The translations under genes and the position numbers were made by a program. From assembly GCA_947474755.1 (NCBI GenBank), contig CANJJE010000002.1, positions 343,041 to 407,040 of the forward strand: a DNA stretch of 64,000 bases, given 5' to 3'. Below, one piece after another: positions 28,474-36,556 of this stretch. A model generated the notes under the pieces. The model did no database searches. It was not told the DNA's origin and saw only the letters and a list, made by a program, of their open reading frames with translations. Each line of letters starts with the position of its first letter. Within the stretch, counting starts at the first letter, position 1. The stretch is from Burkholderiales bacterium (lineage in GTDB: Bacteria > Pseudomonadota > Gammaproteobacteria > Burkholderiales > Burkholderiaceae_C).

Positions 28474-29493
28474 ATGAGATTCCTCGTCACCGGCGTGGCC
28501 GGCTTCATCGGCATGTTTGTCGCGCAGCGGCTGCTGGCGCGTGGCGAGCGGGTGGTCGGCATCGACAACCTGAATGACTACTACGACCCCGCTCTGAAGG
28601 CAGACCGGCTGGCCCGCCTGAAGGGGTCGGCGCATTTCGCTTTCCACAAGCTCGATCTTGCCGACCGCGAAGGCATGGCCGCGCTGTTCTCCCGCGAGTG
28701 CTTCGATGGCGTCGTGCACCTTGGCGCCCAGGCCGGCGTGCGCTATTCGCTGACCAACCCGATGGCCTACGTCGACAGCAACCTGGTCGGTTTTGCCAAT
28801 GTGCTGGAGGGCTGCCGCCACCACGGGGTGGGGCATCTCGTCTACGCCAGCTCGTCCAGCGTCTATGGCGGCAATGCGCGGCTGCCCTATGCCGAGGCCG
28901 ACGCGGTCGATCATCCGGTGAGTCTCTATGCCGCGACCAAGAAGGCCAATGAGGCGATGGCGCACAGTTACAGCCACCTCTATGGTCTGCCGACTACCGG
29001 ACTGCGCTTCTTCACCGTGTACGGACCCTGGGGCCGGCCTGACATGGCACCCTTCCTGTTCGCCGATGCGATGCTCGCGGGTCAGCCGATCAAGGTCTAC
29101 AACCAGGGCCGGATGACACGCGACTTCACCTATGTCGACGACATCGTCGAAGGCGTGCTGCGGGTGCTCGACAAGCCGGCGACAGCGAACCCGCAGTACG
29201 ACCCTGCTGCGCCTGACCCGGCCAGCAGCAGCGCGCCCTGGCGTGTCTTCAACATCGGCAACAGCACGCCAGTGCCGCTGCTGGACTTCATCGACACGAT
29301 GGAGCGCGCACTGGGTGTGGTTGCGGTGCGCGAGATGCTGCCTTTGCAACCGGGCGATGTGCTCGCCACCCATGCTGACACCTCGGCACTGCACGCCTGG
29401 GTCGGTTTCAGCCCGAGCACTCCGCTGGCTGAAGGCGTGCAACGCTTCGCCGACTGGTTCAGGCCGCGCTATTTTCCCGGCGCAAGCGCTTGA
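28474..29493 (+). CDS. NAD-dependent sugar epimerase, UDP-glucuronate 4-epimerase type
   Basis: A 339-residue short-chain dehydrogenase-type epimerase. It has the Rossmann start FLVTGVAGFIGMFVAQRLL, the IDNLNDYYDPALKADRL stretch characteristic of UDP-glucuronate 4-epimerases, SSSVYGGNARLPYAE and the catalytic Y-x3-K in SLYAATKKANE. TVYGPWGRPDMAPFLF and RDFTYVDDIVEGV complete the pattern. It would supply UDP-galacturonate for envelope glycans. The ATG at 28474 places the glycine motif at the N-terminus. The next gene overlaps by 3 bp through a TTGA junction, followed by a Kdo hydroxylase gene, which supports an LPS role. Confidence 0.88.
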   Translation: MRFLVTGVAGFIGMFVAQRLLARGERVVGIDNLNDYYDPALKADRLARLKGSAHFAFHKLDLADREGMAALFSRECFDGVVHLGAQAGVRYSLTNPMAYVDSNLVGFANVLEGCRHHGVGHLVYASSSSVYGGNARLPYAEADAVDHPVSLYAATKKANEAMAHSYSHLYGLPTTGLRFFTVYGPWGRPDMAPFLFADAMLAGQPIKVYNQGRMTRDFTYVDDIVEGVLRVLDKPATANPQYDPAAPDPASSSAPWRVFNIGNSTPVPLLDFIDTMERALGVVAVREMLPLQPGDVLATHADTSALHAWVGFSPSTPLAEGVQRFADWFRPRYFPGASA

Positions 29494-30479
29494 GCGTTTC
29501 TGCCCGGCAGCGAACGTGGCAGGTGCTGCGCCTGCTCGGCGCGCCCCTGTTGCTGGGCGGCGTGGTGTGGTGGGCCGGTCCGCAGGCTATCTGGGCCGCG
29601 CTGCGCGGGGCCGATGTCCGGTGGCTCGCGGCCGGGCTGCTGTGCGCGTTCGCAGGCAATGTCGCGGCAGCGCTGCGCTGGGGCGAGCTGGCGCGCTGGC
29701 TCGGGCATGCGGTCAGACCGCGCTGGTCGACAGCGGTGTATTTCCAGGCCAGCGCCATCAACATTCTCTTGCCCGGCGCGGTCGTCGGGGGCGATCTGTT
29801 TCGGGCCTGGCAATTGCAACGCGACGGCTGCCCTGGGGGAGCGGCTGGTCTGTCGGTCGTGCTCGACAGGCTGAGCGGCCTGTGGATCCTGTTCGCACTG
29901 GCCGCGCTGGGCCTGTTCGGTGGTCTGGACACGCCCGAGATGGAGCGCCTGCGCCTGCTGCTGCAGGTGCCTGATGCCTGGGGCACGGCGTGGCTGGCTG
30001 CGGTCTTGCTGGTCACGGTGCTGGTCCTGCCGCTCGGCGTGTTGCTGGCGCTCGCCAGCTTGGCTGGGCGAGGCGCGCGGCCCGGTAGCCGACGCGCGAC
30101 GGCGGTCGAGTTGCTGCGGCGGCCCCATGGCTTGAAGCAGTACCTGTGGCAGGCTGCGGCGTCTGTGCTGGTGCATGTGTTCACTGTGGGTGCCGTGTTC
30201 TGCGCCGCCCGGGCTTATGGCGTCACGTTGCCGACCTGGTTGATCGTGGTGACCACGGCGCCGATCCTGCTGCTGGCCTCGATGCCGGTCAGCTTTGGCG
30301 GTTGGGGCACCCGGGAGGCGGCGGCTGTCGCCGGCTGGTCGGCGTTCGGGGTCGCGCCGCCGCTGGCGGTGGCAGCGGCAGCCACCTACGGCATCTATGC
30401 GCTGTTGCAGGCGCCACTGGCACTGTGGCCGGCGCCCTCGGCCGACAAGGTCAGCGAAACAGGCTCGATGCTTCGGTAG
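29490..30479 (+). CDS. LPTM/UPF0104-family integral membrane protein (flippase-like)
   Basis: A 329-residue membrane protein with about eight helices, of the lysylphosphatidylglycerol synthase transmembrane family (AglD2/UPF0104 type). Marks are LRWGELARWLG, the FQASAINILLPGAVVGGDLF segment with RAWQL after it, SVVLDRLSGLW and MPVSFGGWGTREAAAV. The soluble aminoacyl-transferase domain of MprF is missing, so it is not a lipid aminoacylase; a lipid or glycan flipping role is commonly guessed. The start is a TTG overlapping the epimerase stop. It is translationally coupled to that gene and upstream of the Kdo hydroxylase. Confidence 0.82.
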   Translation: MSVSARQRTWQVLRLLGAPLLLGGVVWWAGPQAIWAALRGADVRWLAAGLLCAFAGNVAAALRWGELARWLGHAVRPRWSTAVYFQASAINILLPGAVVGGDLFRAWQLQRDGCPGGAAGLSVVLDRLSGLWILFALAALGLFGGLDTPEMERLRLLLQVPDAWGTAWLAAVLLVTVLVLPLGVLLALASLAGRGARPGSRRATAVELLRRPHGLKQYLWQAAASVLVHVFTVGAVFCAARAYGVTLPTWLIVVTTAPILLLASMPVSFGGWGTREAAAVAGWSAFGVAPPLAVAAAATYGIYALLQAPLALWPAPSADKVSETGSMLR

Positions 30480-30525
30480 CGGTCTGGGGGTATCGTCACG
30501 GCCCGAAGTCACAAGGAATGCGGAC

Positions 30526-31392
30526 TTGACCGAGATCGTCAACCTGCCCATTGAACACTGGGACCAGGCATGTTCCCTCCAGCAGCAGGATGCGGCACTG
30601 CAGGCCCTCGAGGGCGGCGATGTCGTGCTGCTGCCGCATCTCGCCTTCACTTTGCATGAGGCCGAACGGCGCTTCCTCGACCCGAGTCTGGCCGACGCGG
30701 GCAAGAACATCAGCCTGAACCCGGCCAACGGCGCGCTGCAAGGCAGCCGCGACAGCCTGGAGCCATTGCGCGGCATGGTCGAGCGCTACGCACAGAACAG
30801 CGCCGCGCTGCTGCGGAGTCTGCTGCCGAGCTACCTGCCGGCAATCCAGACCGGTCGCACCAGCTTTCGGCCGGTGGAGGTCGAGGGCCGAACCACCTCC
30901 TGGCGCAAGGACGACACCCGGCTGCACGTCGACAGCTTTCCCTCGTCGCCGACGCAGGGCAAGCGCATCCTTCGACTCTTCACCAACGTGCATCCCGAGG
31001 GTCGCCCCCGCACCTGGCGGCTCGGTGAGTCGTTCGAGGGTGTCGCGCAGCATTTCCTGCCGTCGCTGCATCGCCCGGTGTGGGGCAGCAGCCCGATGAT
31101 GCATTGGCTGGGCATCACCAAATCGAGGCGAAGCGCCTACGACCATTTCATGCTGCAACTGCATGATCGAATGAAGGCGGATGCCGCCTACCAGGCCAAG
31201 GCCCCGCAGCACACCCAGCAATTTGCACCCGGTAGCAGCTGGCTCGTCTACACCGACCAGGTTTCGCATGCGGCGATGGCCGGTCAGCACCTGTTCGAGC
31301 AGACCTTCTATCTTCCGATCAACGGCATGCGCGATGCGTCGAAGTCGCCACTGCGCGTGCTCGAACGCCTGTTGCGGCGCGAACTGGTCTGA
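30526..31392 (+). CDS. kdoO: Kdo 3-hydroxylase (Fe(II)/2-oxoglutarate dioxygenase)
   Basis: A 288-residue enzyme of the Kdo hydroxylase family, which converts the outer or inner Kdo residue of LPS into Ko in Burkholderia and Yersinia. The iron site begins with H134-x-D136 in RLHVDSFPSSPTQGKRILR; downstream, TDQVSHAAMAGQHLFEQTFY contains the likely second histidine. I choose a TTG start at 30526 because AAGGA lies 8 bases upstream and no ATG fits; this gives the usual family length. It stands 46 bp after the LPTM gene and converges with the NDH-2-like gene. Confidence 0.88.
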   Translation: MTEIVNLPIEHWDQACSLQQQDAALQALEGGDVVLLPHLAFTLHEAERRFLDPSLADAGKNISLNPANGALQGSRDSLEPLRGMVERYAQNSAALLRSLLPSYLPAIQTGRTSFRPVEVEGRTTSWRKDDTRLHVDSFPSSPTQGKRILRLFTNVHPEGRPRTWRLGESFEGVAQHFLPSLHRPVWGSSPMMHWLGITKSRRSAYDHFMLQLHDRMKADAAYQAKAPQHTQQFAPGSSWLVYTDQVSHAAMAGQHLFEQTFYLPINGMRDASKSPLRVLERLLRRELV

Positions 31393-31399
31393 GCGGTTG

Positions 31400-32743
31400 T
31401 CATGCCCGCGGGGGCTCGTGTGCCGGCGTGCCTGTCACGTGGGCATCGTGTTCGGCGTAGCGACGTTCCTCATCGGCCTGCATGTCGGCGCTGCGCGTGA
31501 AACGAAGATGGGTGATGTCCGGAGGGTAGAACATGCCCCAGAACCACTCGAAGAAGATCCGAAGCCGACGCCCCGACGACGGCATCTGCGACAGGTAATA
31601 AGCGCGCCACACCAGCCAGGCCAGCCAGCCAGTGAGCGGCACACCGGCCACCTCGGCCACACCGTTCAGGTGCCCGATCGACGCCATCATGCCGCGCGAG
31701 CGGTAGCCGAATGGGGTGGTGGACTCGCCCTTCAAGGTGCGCAGAAGATTCGTCGCAAGGTGGCGCGCCTGCCGGACGGCGAACTGCGCCGTCGGTGGTG
31801 AGGCGCTGCCGTCCAGGGCGTTCGGCACATACGCGCAGTCACCCACCGCCCACAGGCCGGGCGTGCCCGGGACCGACAAGTCGCCGCGCACGATGATGCG
31901 CCCGCTGGTGGTGGCCGCGCCCAGCCGCCGAAGCAAAGGGTTGGCGGATGTGCCGATGGTGCACAACACGGTGTGCCCTTCGATCATTTCGCCGGATTTC
32001 AGCCTCACACCATCGGCTGACACCGAGGTGGCCAGCGTTTCCAGGCGCACCGTCACGCCGCGCTTGCGCAGTGATCGCAGCGCGGCGATGCCCAGGCGCG
32101 GCGACAACTCCGGCAGCAGCCGCTCGGACGAATGCAGGACCGTGACCTGCAATTCCGCAGGCGTGATGCGCGGATAGAAGTGCTGGATGCTGCGCAGGCA
32201 ATCGATCAGCTCACCGGCCACTTCGACGCCGGAAAACCCGCCTCCGACCACGATGAAATGGCCCAGCCGACGGCGCAATGCCAGATCGGATTCCAGTTCG
32301 ATGCGGGCCAGGCGGCGCAGCACGGTGTTGCGGATGTGCATCGCATCGCCCACTGTCTTCAGCGGCAAGGCGTGTTCGGCCATACCCGGCATCAGATCGA
32401 GGCGCGCTCGGTTGCCGATCGCCAGCACCAGATGGTCGTAGCTCAACCGCACTTCGCCGGAGAGATTGCGCAGGGTCAGCTGGCGCGCGATGGAATCCAC
32501 CTCGGCCACCGAGCCCATGATGAACTGGTGTGTGCGCGTCTGCGGCAGCATTTCGCGCACCGGCACGATCACCTGCTCGGGGAACACCGAGGCACCGACC
32601 GCCTCAGGCAGCATCGGGTTGAAGGTGGTGTAGCTCTCGTCGGAAACGAGCGTCAGCAAGACGCCGTCCGGCAGCTTGGCCGACAGTGCGCGAACCAGGT
32701 TGGTGCCTGCAAAACCGGCACCGACGACCACGATGTGGGTCAT
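31400..32743 (-). CDS. NDH-2-like NAD(P)H:quinone oxidoreductase family flavoprotein
   Basis: A 447-residue two-dinucleotide-fold flavoprotein. FAD binding is seen in HIVVVGAGFAGTNLVRAL, the NADH fold in HFIVVGGGFSGVEVAGELID and the second FAD signature in GLWAVGDCAYVPNA. The C-terminus has a hydrophobic stretch (LTGWLAWLVWRAYYLSQMP) that fits peripheral membrane attachment of type II NADH dehydrogenases. The ATG at 32743 is adjacent to the glycine motif. It lies 122 bp downstream of azoR with a perfect dyad between them. Electron acceptor is inferred. Confidence 0.85.
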   Translation of the reverse strand: MTHIVVVGAGFAGTNLVRALSAKLPDGVLLTLVSDESYTTFNPMLPEAVGASVFPEQVIVPVREMLPQTRTHQFIMGSVAEVDSIARQLTLRNLSGEVRLSYDHLVLAIGNRARLDLMPGMAEHALPLKTVGDAMHIRNTVLRRLARIELESDLALRRRLGHFIVVGGGFSGVEVAGELIDCLRSIQHFYPRITPAELQVTVLHSSERLLPELSPRLGIAALRSLRKRGVTVRLETLATSVSADGVRLKSGEMIEGHTVLCTIGTSANPLLRRLGAATTSGRIIVRGDLSVPGTPGLWAVGDCAYVPNALDGSASPPTAQFAVRQARHLATNLLRTLKGESTTPFGYRSRGMMASIGHLNGVAEVAGVPLTGWLAWLVWRAYYLSQMPSSGRRLRIFFEWFWGMFYPPDITHLRFTRSADMQADEERRYAEHDAHVTGTPAHEPPRA

Positions 32744-32804
32744 GGAGGAGGCGTACGCCGGAGGGCCAGGCGTCGAGGGGGCAGTCGGGTGATAGACACC
32801 CAGG

Positions 32805-32831
32805 GCCTTGAGCACGAATCGTGCTCAAGGC
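32805..32831. repeat. Perfect 13-bp inverted repeat between azoR and the NDH-2-like gene
   Basis: Arms of 13 bp (GCCTTGAGCACGA and its exact complement) surround a single central base. Read as RNA it makes a strong hairpin. It lies 35 bases after the azoR stop and 62 bases before the next start. Without a T-run it is either an atypical terminator or a protein-binding dyad. Confidence 0.6.
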
Positions 32832-32865
32832 GAATTGACGGGTCGGACGAAGCCGGCCGGCAGCC

Positions 32866-33492
32866 TCAGATCGACGCGCCCAGTGCTGCTGCTTCGGCCG
32901 TGGCCTGTGCACGCGAGGCGGAGTCGGCTTCGGGGCCGAACAGGGTCTTTTCTACCGACACCGTGTGCACCTCGGTGATGCCCACCATCCTCGCCCACAT
33001 CGTCAGGTAGCTGGTTTGATGGTCGAATTCGGCAGCTGGAAAGTTCTCGCCGAGCGCCACACCGCGCGCGGCCACCACCACCGCCTTGCGACCCCCCAGC
33101 AGGCCCAGCAGGCCGCGCTCGTCGAAGGTGAACAGCACGTCCTTCTGCGAGACCGCATCGATGAGGTGCTTGAGCCGGTACGGGATGCCGAAATTCCACA
33201 TCGGTACGCTGATCACGATCAGGTCAGCGCGGTGAAAACGCTGGCCCAGGGCCTCGATGTCGGCCCACACCTCCAATTGCGCGGGGCTGCGCGCAGTGCC
33301 TTCGAGTGCCGCGTACTTCGCGCCCAGGGCCTCGCCGTCGAACTCCGGCAGCGGCGTGGCCCACACGTCGAGCGTGTCAACGCTTGCCTGGGGGTGGCGC
33401 GACGTCCACGCACCGATGAAGGCCTGCGCCACCTCGATCGACGCCGACCGCTGCTGGCGGGGGGAGCTTTGAACGTGAAGCAGGTGGGGCAT
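32866..33492 (-). CDS. azoR: FMN-dependent NADH azoreductase / quinone reductase
   Basis: A 208-residue flavodoxin-fold reductase. HVQSSPRQQRSASIEVAQAF binds the FMN phosphate; DLIVISVPMWNFGIPYRLKH and DAVSQKDVLFTF are AzoR/AcpD signatures; GGRKAVVVAARG and the MVGITEVHTVSVEK segment follow. Such enzymes reduce quinones and azo compounds by two-electron transfer. It is preceded by malate synthase (62 bp upstream region) on the same strand and followed by the hairpin and the NDH-2-like gene. Confidence 0.92.
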   Translation of the reverse strand: MPHLLHVQSSPRQQRSASIEVAQAFIGAWTSRHPQASVDTLDVWATPLPEFDGEALGAKYAALEGTARSPAQLEVWADIEALGQRFHRADLIVISVPMWNFGIPYRLKHLIDAVSQKDVLFTFDERGLLGLLGGRKAVVVAARGVALGENFPAAEFDHQTSYLTMWARMVGITEVHTVSVEKTLFGPEADSASRAQATAEAAALGASI

Positions 33493-33554
33493 GGTCTGGG
33501 GCGGAAAGCGGGCCGGTCGCGTTTTGTACCACCGCCGAGCGGGCCTCGGTGCGA

Positions 33555-35744
33555 TCAGCCCATCGCCTTCACGCGCGACCGGGCGGCATGCAGGAGCGGC
33601 TCGGTATAGCCGCTGGGCTGTGTGAGGCCCTTGAAGACCAGATCACGCGCCGCCTGGAAGGCAATCGATTCGTCGAATCGGCCCGCCATCTTCTGATACA
33701 GCGGGTCACCCGAATTCTGCTGGTCAACCACCTTGGCCATACGCTTGAGCGTGCTGTTCACCTGTGCCTTGGTCACCACGCCATGGTGCAGCCAGTTGGC
33801 CATGTGCTGGCTGCTGATGCGCAGTGTGGCCCGGTCTTCCATCAGGCCGATGTCGTGGATGTCCGGCACCTTCGAGCAACCCACGCCCTGGTCGACCCAG
33901 CGCACCACGTAACCCAGGATGCCCTGGGCGTTGTTGTCGAGTTCCTGCTGTTTCTCGGCATCGCTCCACTTCGCCTTCCTGACCACCGGGATCGTCAGCA
34001 ACCCGGTGAGCAGCTCGTCAGCCAGCCCGTCGGCATCCTGCTTCTCGAGCTGTTTCTGCACCGCGAACACATCGACCTGGTGGTAGTGCAAGGCGTGCAG
34101 CGTCGCCGCAGTCGGGCTCGGCACCCAGGCGGTGTTGGCGCCGGCGTTCGGGTGCGCGATCTTCTGCTGGAGCATCGCGGCCATCAGGTCGGGCATGGCC
34201 CACATGCCTTTGCCGATCTGCGCCTTGCCGCGCAGGCCGCAGCTCAAGCCGACGAGCACGTTGTTGCGCTCGTAGGCCTGGATCCAGGCGCTCGCCTTCA
34301 TGTCGCCCTTGCGCAGCATCGCGCCGGCCTGCATGGCGGTATGGATCTCGTCGCCGGTGCGGTCGAGGAAGCCGGTGTTGATGAAGGCCACGCGGTCGGC
34401 GGCGGCAGCGATGCAGGCTTTCAGGTTCACGCTGGTGCGCCGCTCCTCGTCCATGATGCCGAGCTTGACGGTCGCCTTCGGCAATCCGAGCAGCTGCTCG
34501 ACGCGGCCGAACAACTCGCTCGCGAAGGCCACCTCGGCCGGCCCGTGCATCTTCGGCTTCACGATGTAGACCGAGCCGGTGCGCGAGTTGCGGATCGTCG
34601 GATGAGCGCGCTTCAGGTCGTGCAATGCGATCGTGGTGGTGACCACGGCGTCGAGGATGCCTTCCGGAATCTCCTTCCCGTTCCCCCACAGCACGGCCGG
34701 GTTCGTCATCAGGTGGCCAACGTTGCGCACGAACATCAGTGAGCGGCCGTGCAGCGTGACGACCTCACCCTTCGGGCCGGTGTAGACGCGGTCGGCATTC
34801 AGGTTGCGGGTGAAGGTCTTGCCACCTTTGCTCACGGCTTCCGTCAGCGTGCCCTTGAGGATGCCGAGCCAGTTGCCGTACGCCTGGACCTTGTCGTCGG
34901 CATCGACGACGGCGACCGAATCTTCGAGGTCGAGGATGGTCGACAGCGCCGATTCGACGACCAGATCGGAAACGCCCGCCGCATCGCTCGCACCGGTCAG
35001 GGTGCTGCGGTCGATGCGCAGATCGAGGTGCAGGCCGTGGTGCCGGAACAGCACCGACGATGGCGCTGCAGCATCGCCCTGGTGGCCGACGAACTGCCTG
35101 GGTGTGGCCAGGCGCACCTTGTGGCCGCTCTTGAGCGTCACGCTGAGTTCACCGTCCACGACGGTGTAAGCGATCGAATCGACGTGCGAACCCTTCTTCA
35201 GCGGCGCAGTGCGGTCGAGCACGTGACGCGCGTAGGCGATGACCTTGGCGCCGCGCACCGGGTTGTAGCCAGTGCCCTTCTCGGCGCCATCGCACTCGGG
35301 AATCGCATCGGTACCGTACAGCGCATCGTAGAGCGAGCCCCAGCGCGCGTTTGCCGCGTTCAGTGCATAGCGGGCATTGGTGATCGGCACCACGAGTTGC
35401 GGGCCGGCCTGCAGTGCCAGCTCGGTATCGACGTTCTTCGTGCTCACCCTCACCTTGCCCGGTACCGCCACGAGATAGCCGATGCCTTGAAGGAACTTTC
35501 GGTAGGCCCTGGGCCTGGTGATCGGGCCCGGGTTTGCGCGGTGCCAGGCGTCCAGCTCGGTTTGCAGGCGATCGCGCTCAGCCAGCAGAGCGGCGTTTTT
35601 CGGCGCCAGATCGCTGACGATGGCATCGAAGCCTTGCCAGAACGTGGCCGCATCGATACCGGTGCCCGGCAGCACCTGGTCTTCGATGAAGCGGTACAGG
35701 ACGGTGGCGACCTCGAGGCCATGGATGGTGGTGCGTGCGGTCAT
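33555..35744 (-). CDS. glcB: Malate synthase G
   Basis: Condenses glyoxylate with acetyl-CoA to malate. The 729-residue length and layout are those of the G isoform: [39 protein letters not shown] with the magnesium acids, [49 protein letters not shown] and [16 protein letters not shown]. The catalytic aspartate region appears in [19 protein letters not shown] start at the ATG at 35744, which gives the usual N-terminus; the frame is open a further 23 codons. No isocitrate lyase or glycolate oxidase genes are near, so the glyoxylate source is not shown. Confidence 0.97.
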   Translation of the reverse strand: MTARTTIHGLEVATVLYRFIEDQVLPGTGIDAATFWQGFDAIVSDLAPKNAALLAERDRLQTELDAWHRANPGPITRPRAYRKFLQGIGYLVAVPGKVRVSTKNVDTELALQAGPQLVVPITNARYALNAANARWGSLYDALYGTDAIPECDGAEKGTGYNPVRGAKVIAYARHVLDRTAPLKKGSHVDSIAYTVVDGELSVTLKSGHKVRLATPRQFVGHQGDAAAPSSVLFRHHGLHLDLRIDRSTLTGASDAAGVSDLVVESALSTILDLEDSVAVVDADDKVQAYGNWLGILKGTLTEAVSKGGKTFTRNLNADRVYTGPKGEVVTLHGRSLMFVRNVGHLMTNPAVLWGNGKEIPEGILDAVVTTTIALHDLKRAHPTIRNSRTGSVYIVKPKMHGPAEVAFASELFGRVEQLLGLPKATVKLGIMDEERRTSVNLKACIAAAADRVAFINTGFLDRTGDEIHTAMQAGAMLRKGDMKASAWIQAYERNNVLVGLSCGLRGKAQIGKGMWAMPDLMAAMLQQKIAHPNAGANTAWVPSPTAATLHALHYHQVDVFAVQKQLEKQDADGLADELLTGLLTIPVVRKAKWSDAEKQQELDNNAQGILGYVVRWVDQGVGCSKVPDIHDIGLMEDRATLRISSQHMANWLHHGVVTKAQVNSTLKRMAKVVDQQNSGDPLYQKMAGRFDESIAFQAARDLVFKGLTQPSGYTEPLLHAARSRVKAMG

Positions 35745-36113
35745 GTCGTCAGACTTTCGGGTTGGCATGGAGGGTGGCAATCGGCACGTCTGGCCGCGCC
35801 GTCGATGGGGCATCGCCCACCACCAGAGCCGGGTCGCAGGGTTGGCGGCTTGATGGCAGGCACGCCAGCTTCAGGGTAAACACTGTATTGCATGGCTGTC
35901 TGCCACTTCGCCGCGGTGGACGCTGCGAGGGCAACGACGGCCAGGTGCGGCATCTACAGGCGTCTTTCCGGCCTGCGATCGCTGTGCGACGGCCGCTATC
36001 GACGGCCGCCCCGTCAGCGCGGCTGAGGCGTGCACGACGCCGACTGCAACGCGGCGATGCGTGGTGTCGGGACAGCCTGCCACCCGGCGGCAGGCTGGGG
36101 GACTGGCGGTGGC
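35745..36113. other. Intergenic region between glcB and psiF
   Basis: About 370 bases upstream of glcB and downstream of psiF. Open frames here overlap each other and match no family I know. The only structure noted is the hairpin near the psiF end. The glcB promoter must lie here, but no convincing -10/-35 pair was found. Confidence 0.5.
36073..36097 (-). terminator. Hairpin downstream of psiF
   Basis: A 9-bp stem CAGCCTGCC / GGCAGGCTG with a 7-base loop, 16 bases after the psiF stop codon. Position and GC-rich stem suggest termination of psiF; there is no clear T-run. Confidence 0.55.
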
Positions 36114-36428
36114 TTACTTGCCGGCCGATGCCGCTCCCGAGGCAGCCATTGCGGCGCTGTCGGCATTGCACTTCTTGAGGAAGCTGGTCTTGGCGGCGCC
36201 AGCCAGTTTCTTCTCGCTTGCCTTGGTGTCGCACGCTGTTTGGTGTGCGGTCTTGTTGCACTTCTTGAGGAAGCTGGTCTTGGCGGCACCGGCCAGCTTT
36301 TTCTCGGCGGCGGCAGCTTCACAGCCACCAGCGGGAGTCACTTCCGACACCTCTTTTGGGGTCGTAGCGAAGGCGGGTGCAGCGAACATGATCGCGACCA
36401 AAGTCAGCGCGGTGGTGAGCTTTTTCAT
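36114..36428 (-). CDS. psiF: PsiF-repeat protein, periplasmic
   Basis: A 104-residue exported protein. It opens with a signal peptide (MKKLTTALTLVAIMFAAPAF with cleavage after AFA). The mature part contains two copies of the PsiF repeat, each with EKKLAGAAKTSFLKKC, ending in a small alanine-rich tail. PsiF of E. coli is induced by phosphate starvation; function is unknown. The two copies are almost identical at DNA level, so the gene looks recently duplicated internally. The ATG at 36428 gives the clean signal peptide. Confidence 0.88.
   Translation of the reverse strand: MKKLTTALTLVAIMFAAPAFATTPKEVSEVTPAGGCEAAAAEKKLAGAAKTSFLKKCNKTAHQTACDTKASEKKLAGAAKTSFLKKCNADSAAMAASGAASAGK
36168..36305 (-). 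repeat. Two near-identical 48-bp direct repeats inside psiF
   Basis: Copies at 36168-36215 and 36258-36305 differ at four bases and are spaced by exactly 90 bp, keeping frame. They encode the KLAGAAKTSFLKKC units. Frame-preserving unit duplication is the simplest origin. Confidence 0.8.
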
Positions 36429-36556
36429 GGGGGTTTCTCCAAGGGGTGGTGAACACGGTTGCCGACCACGGTGTGTATGCACGAATGGCGCAGCCAACCT
36501 GTGCACAACGTCTGGCGTCATGCCGCGGTGGACGCGCGCGCAGGGTCAATTCATCT

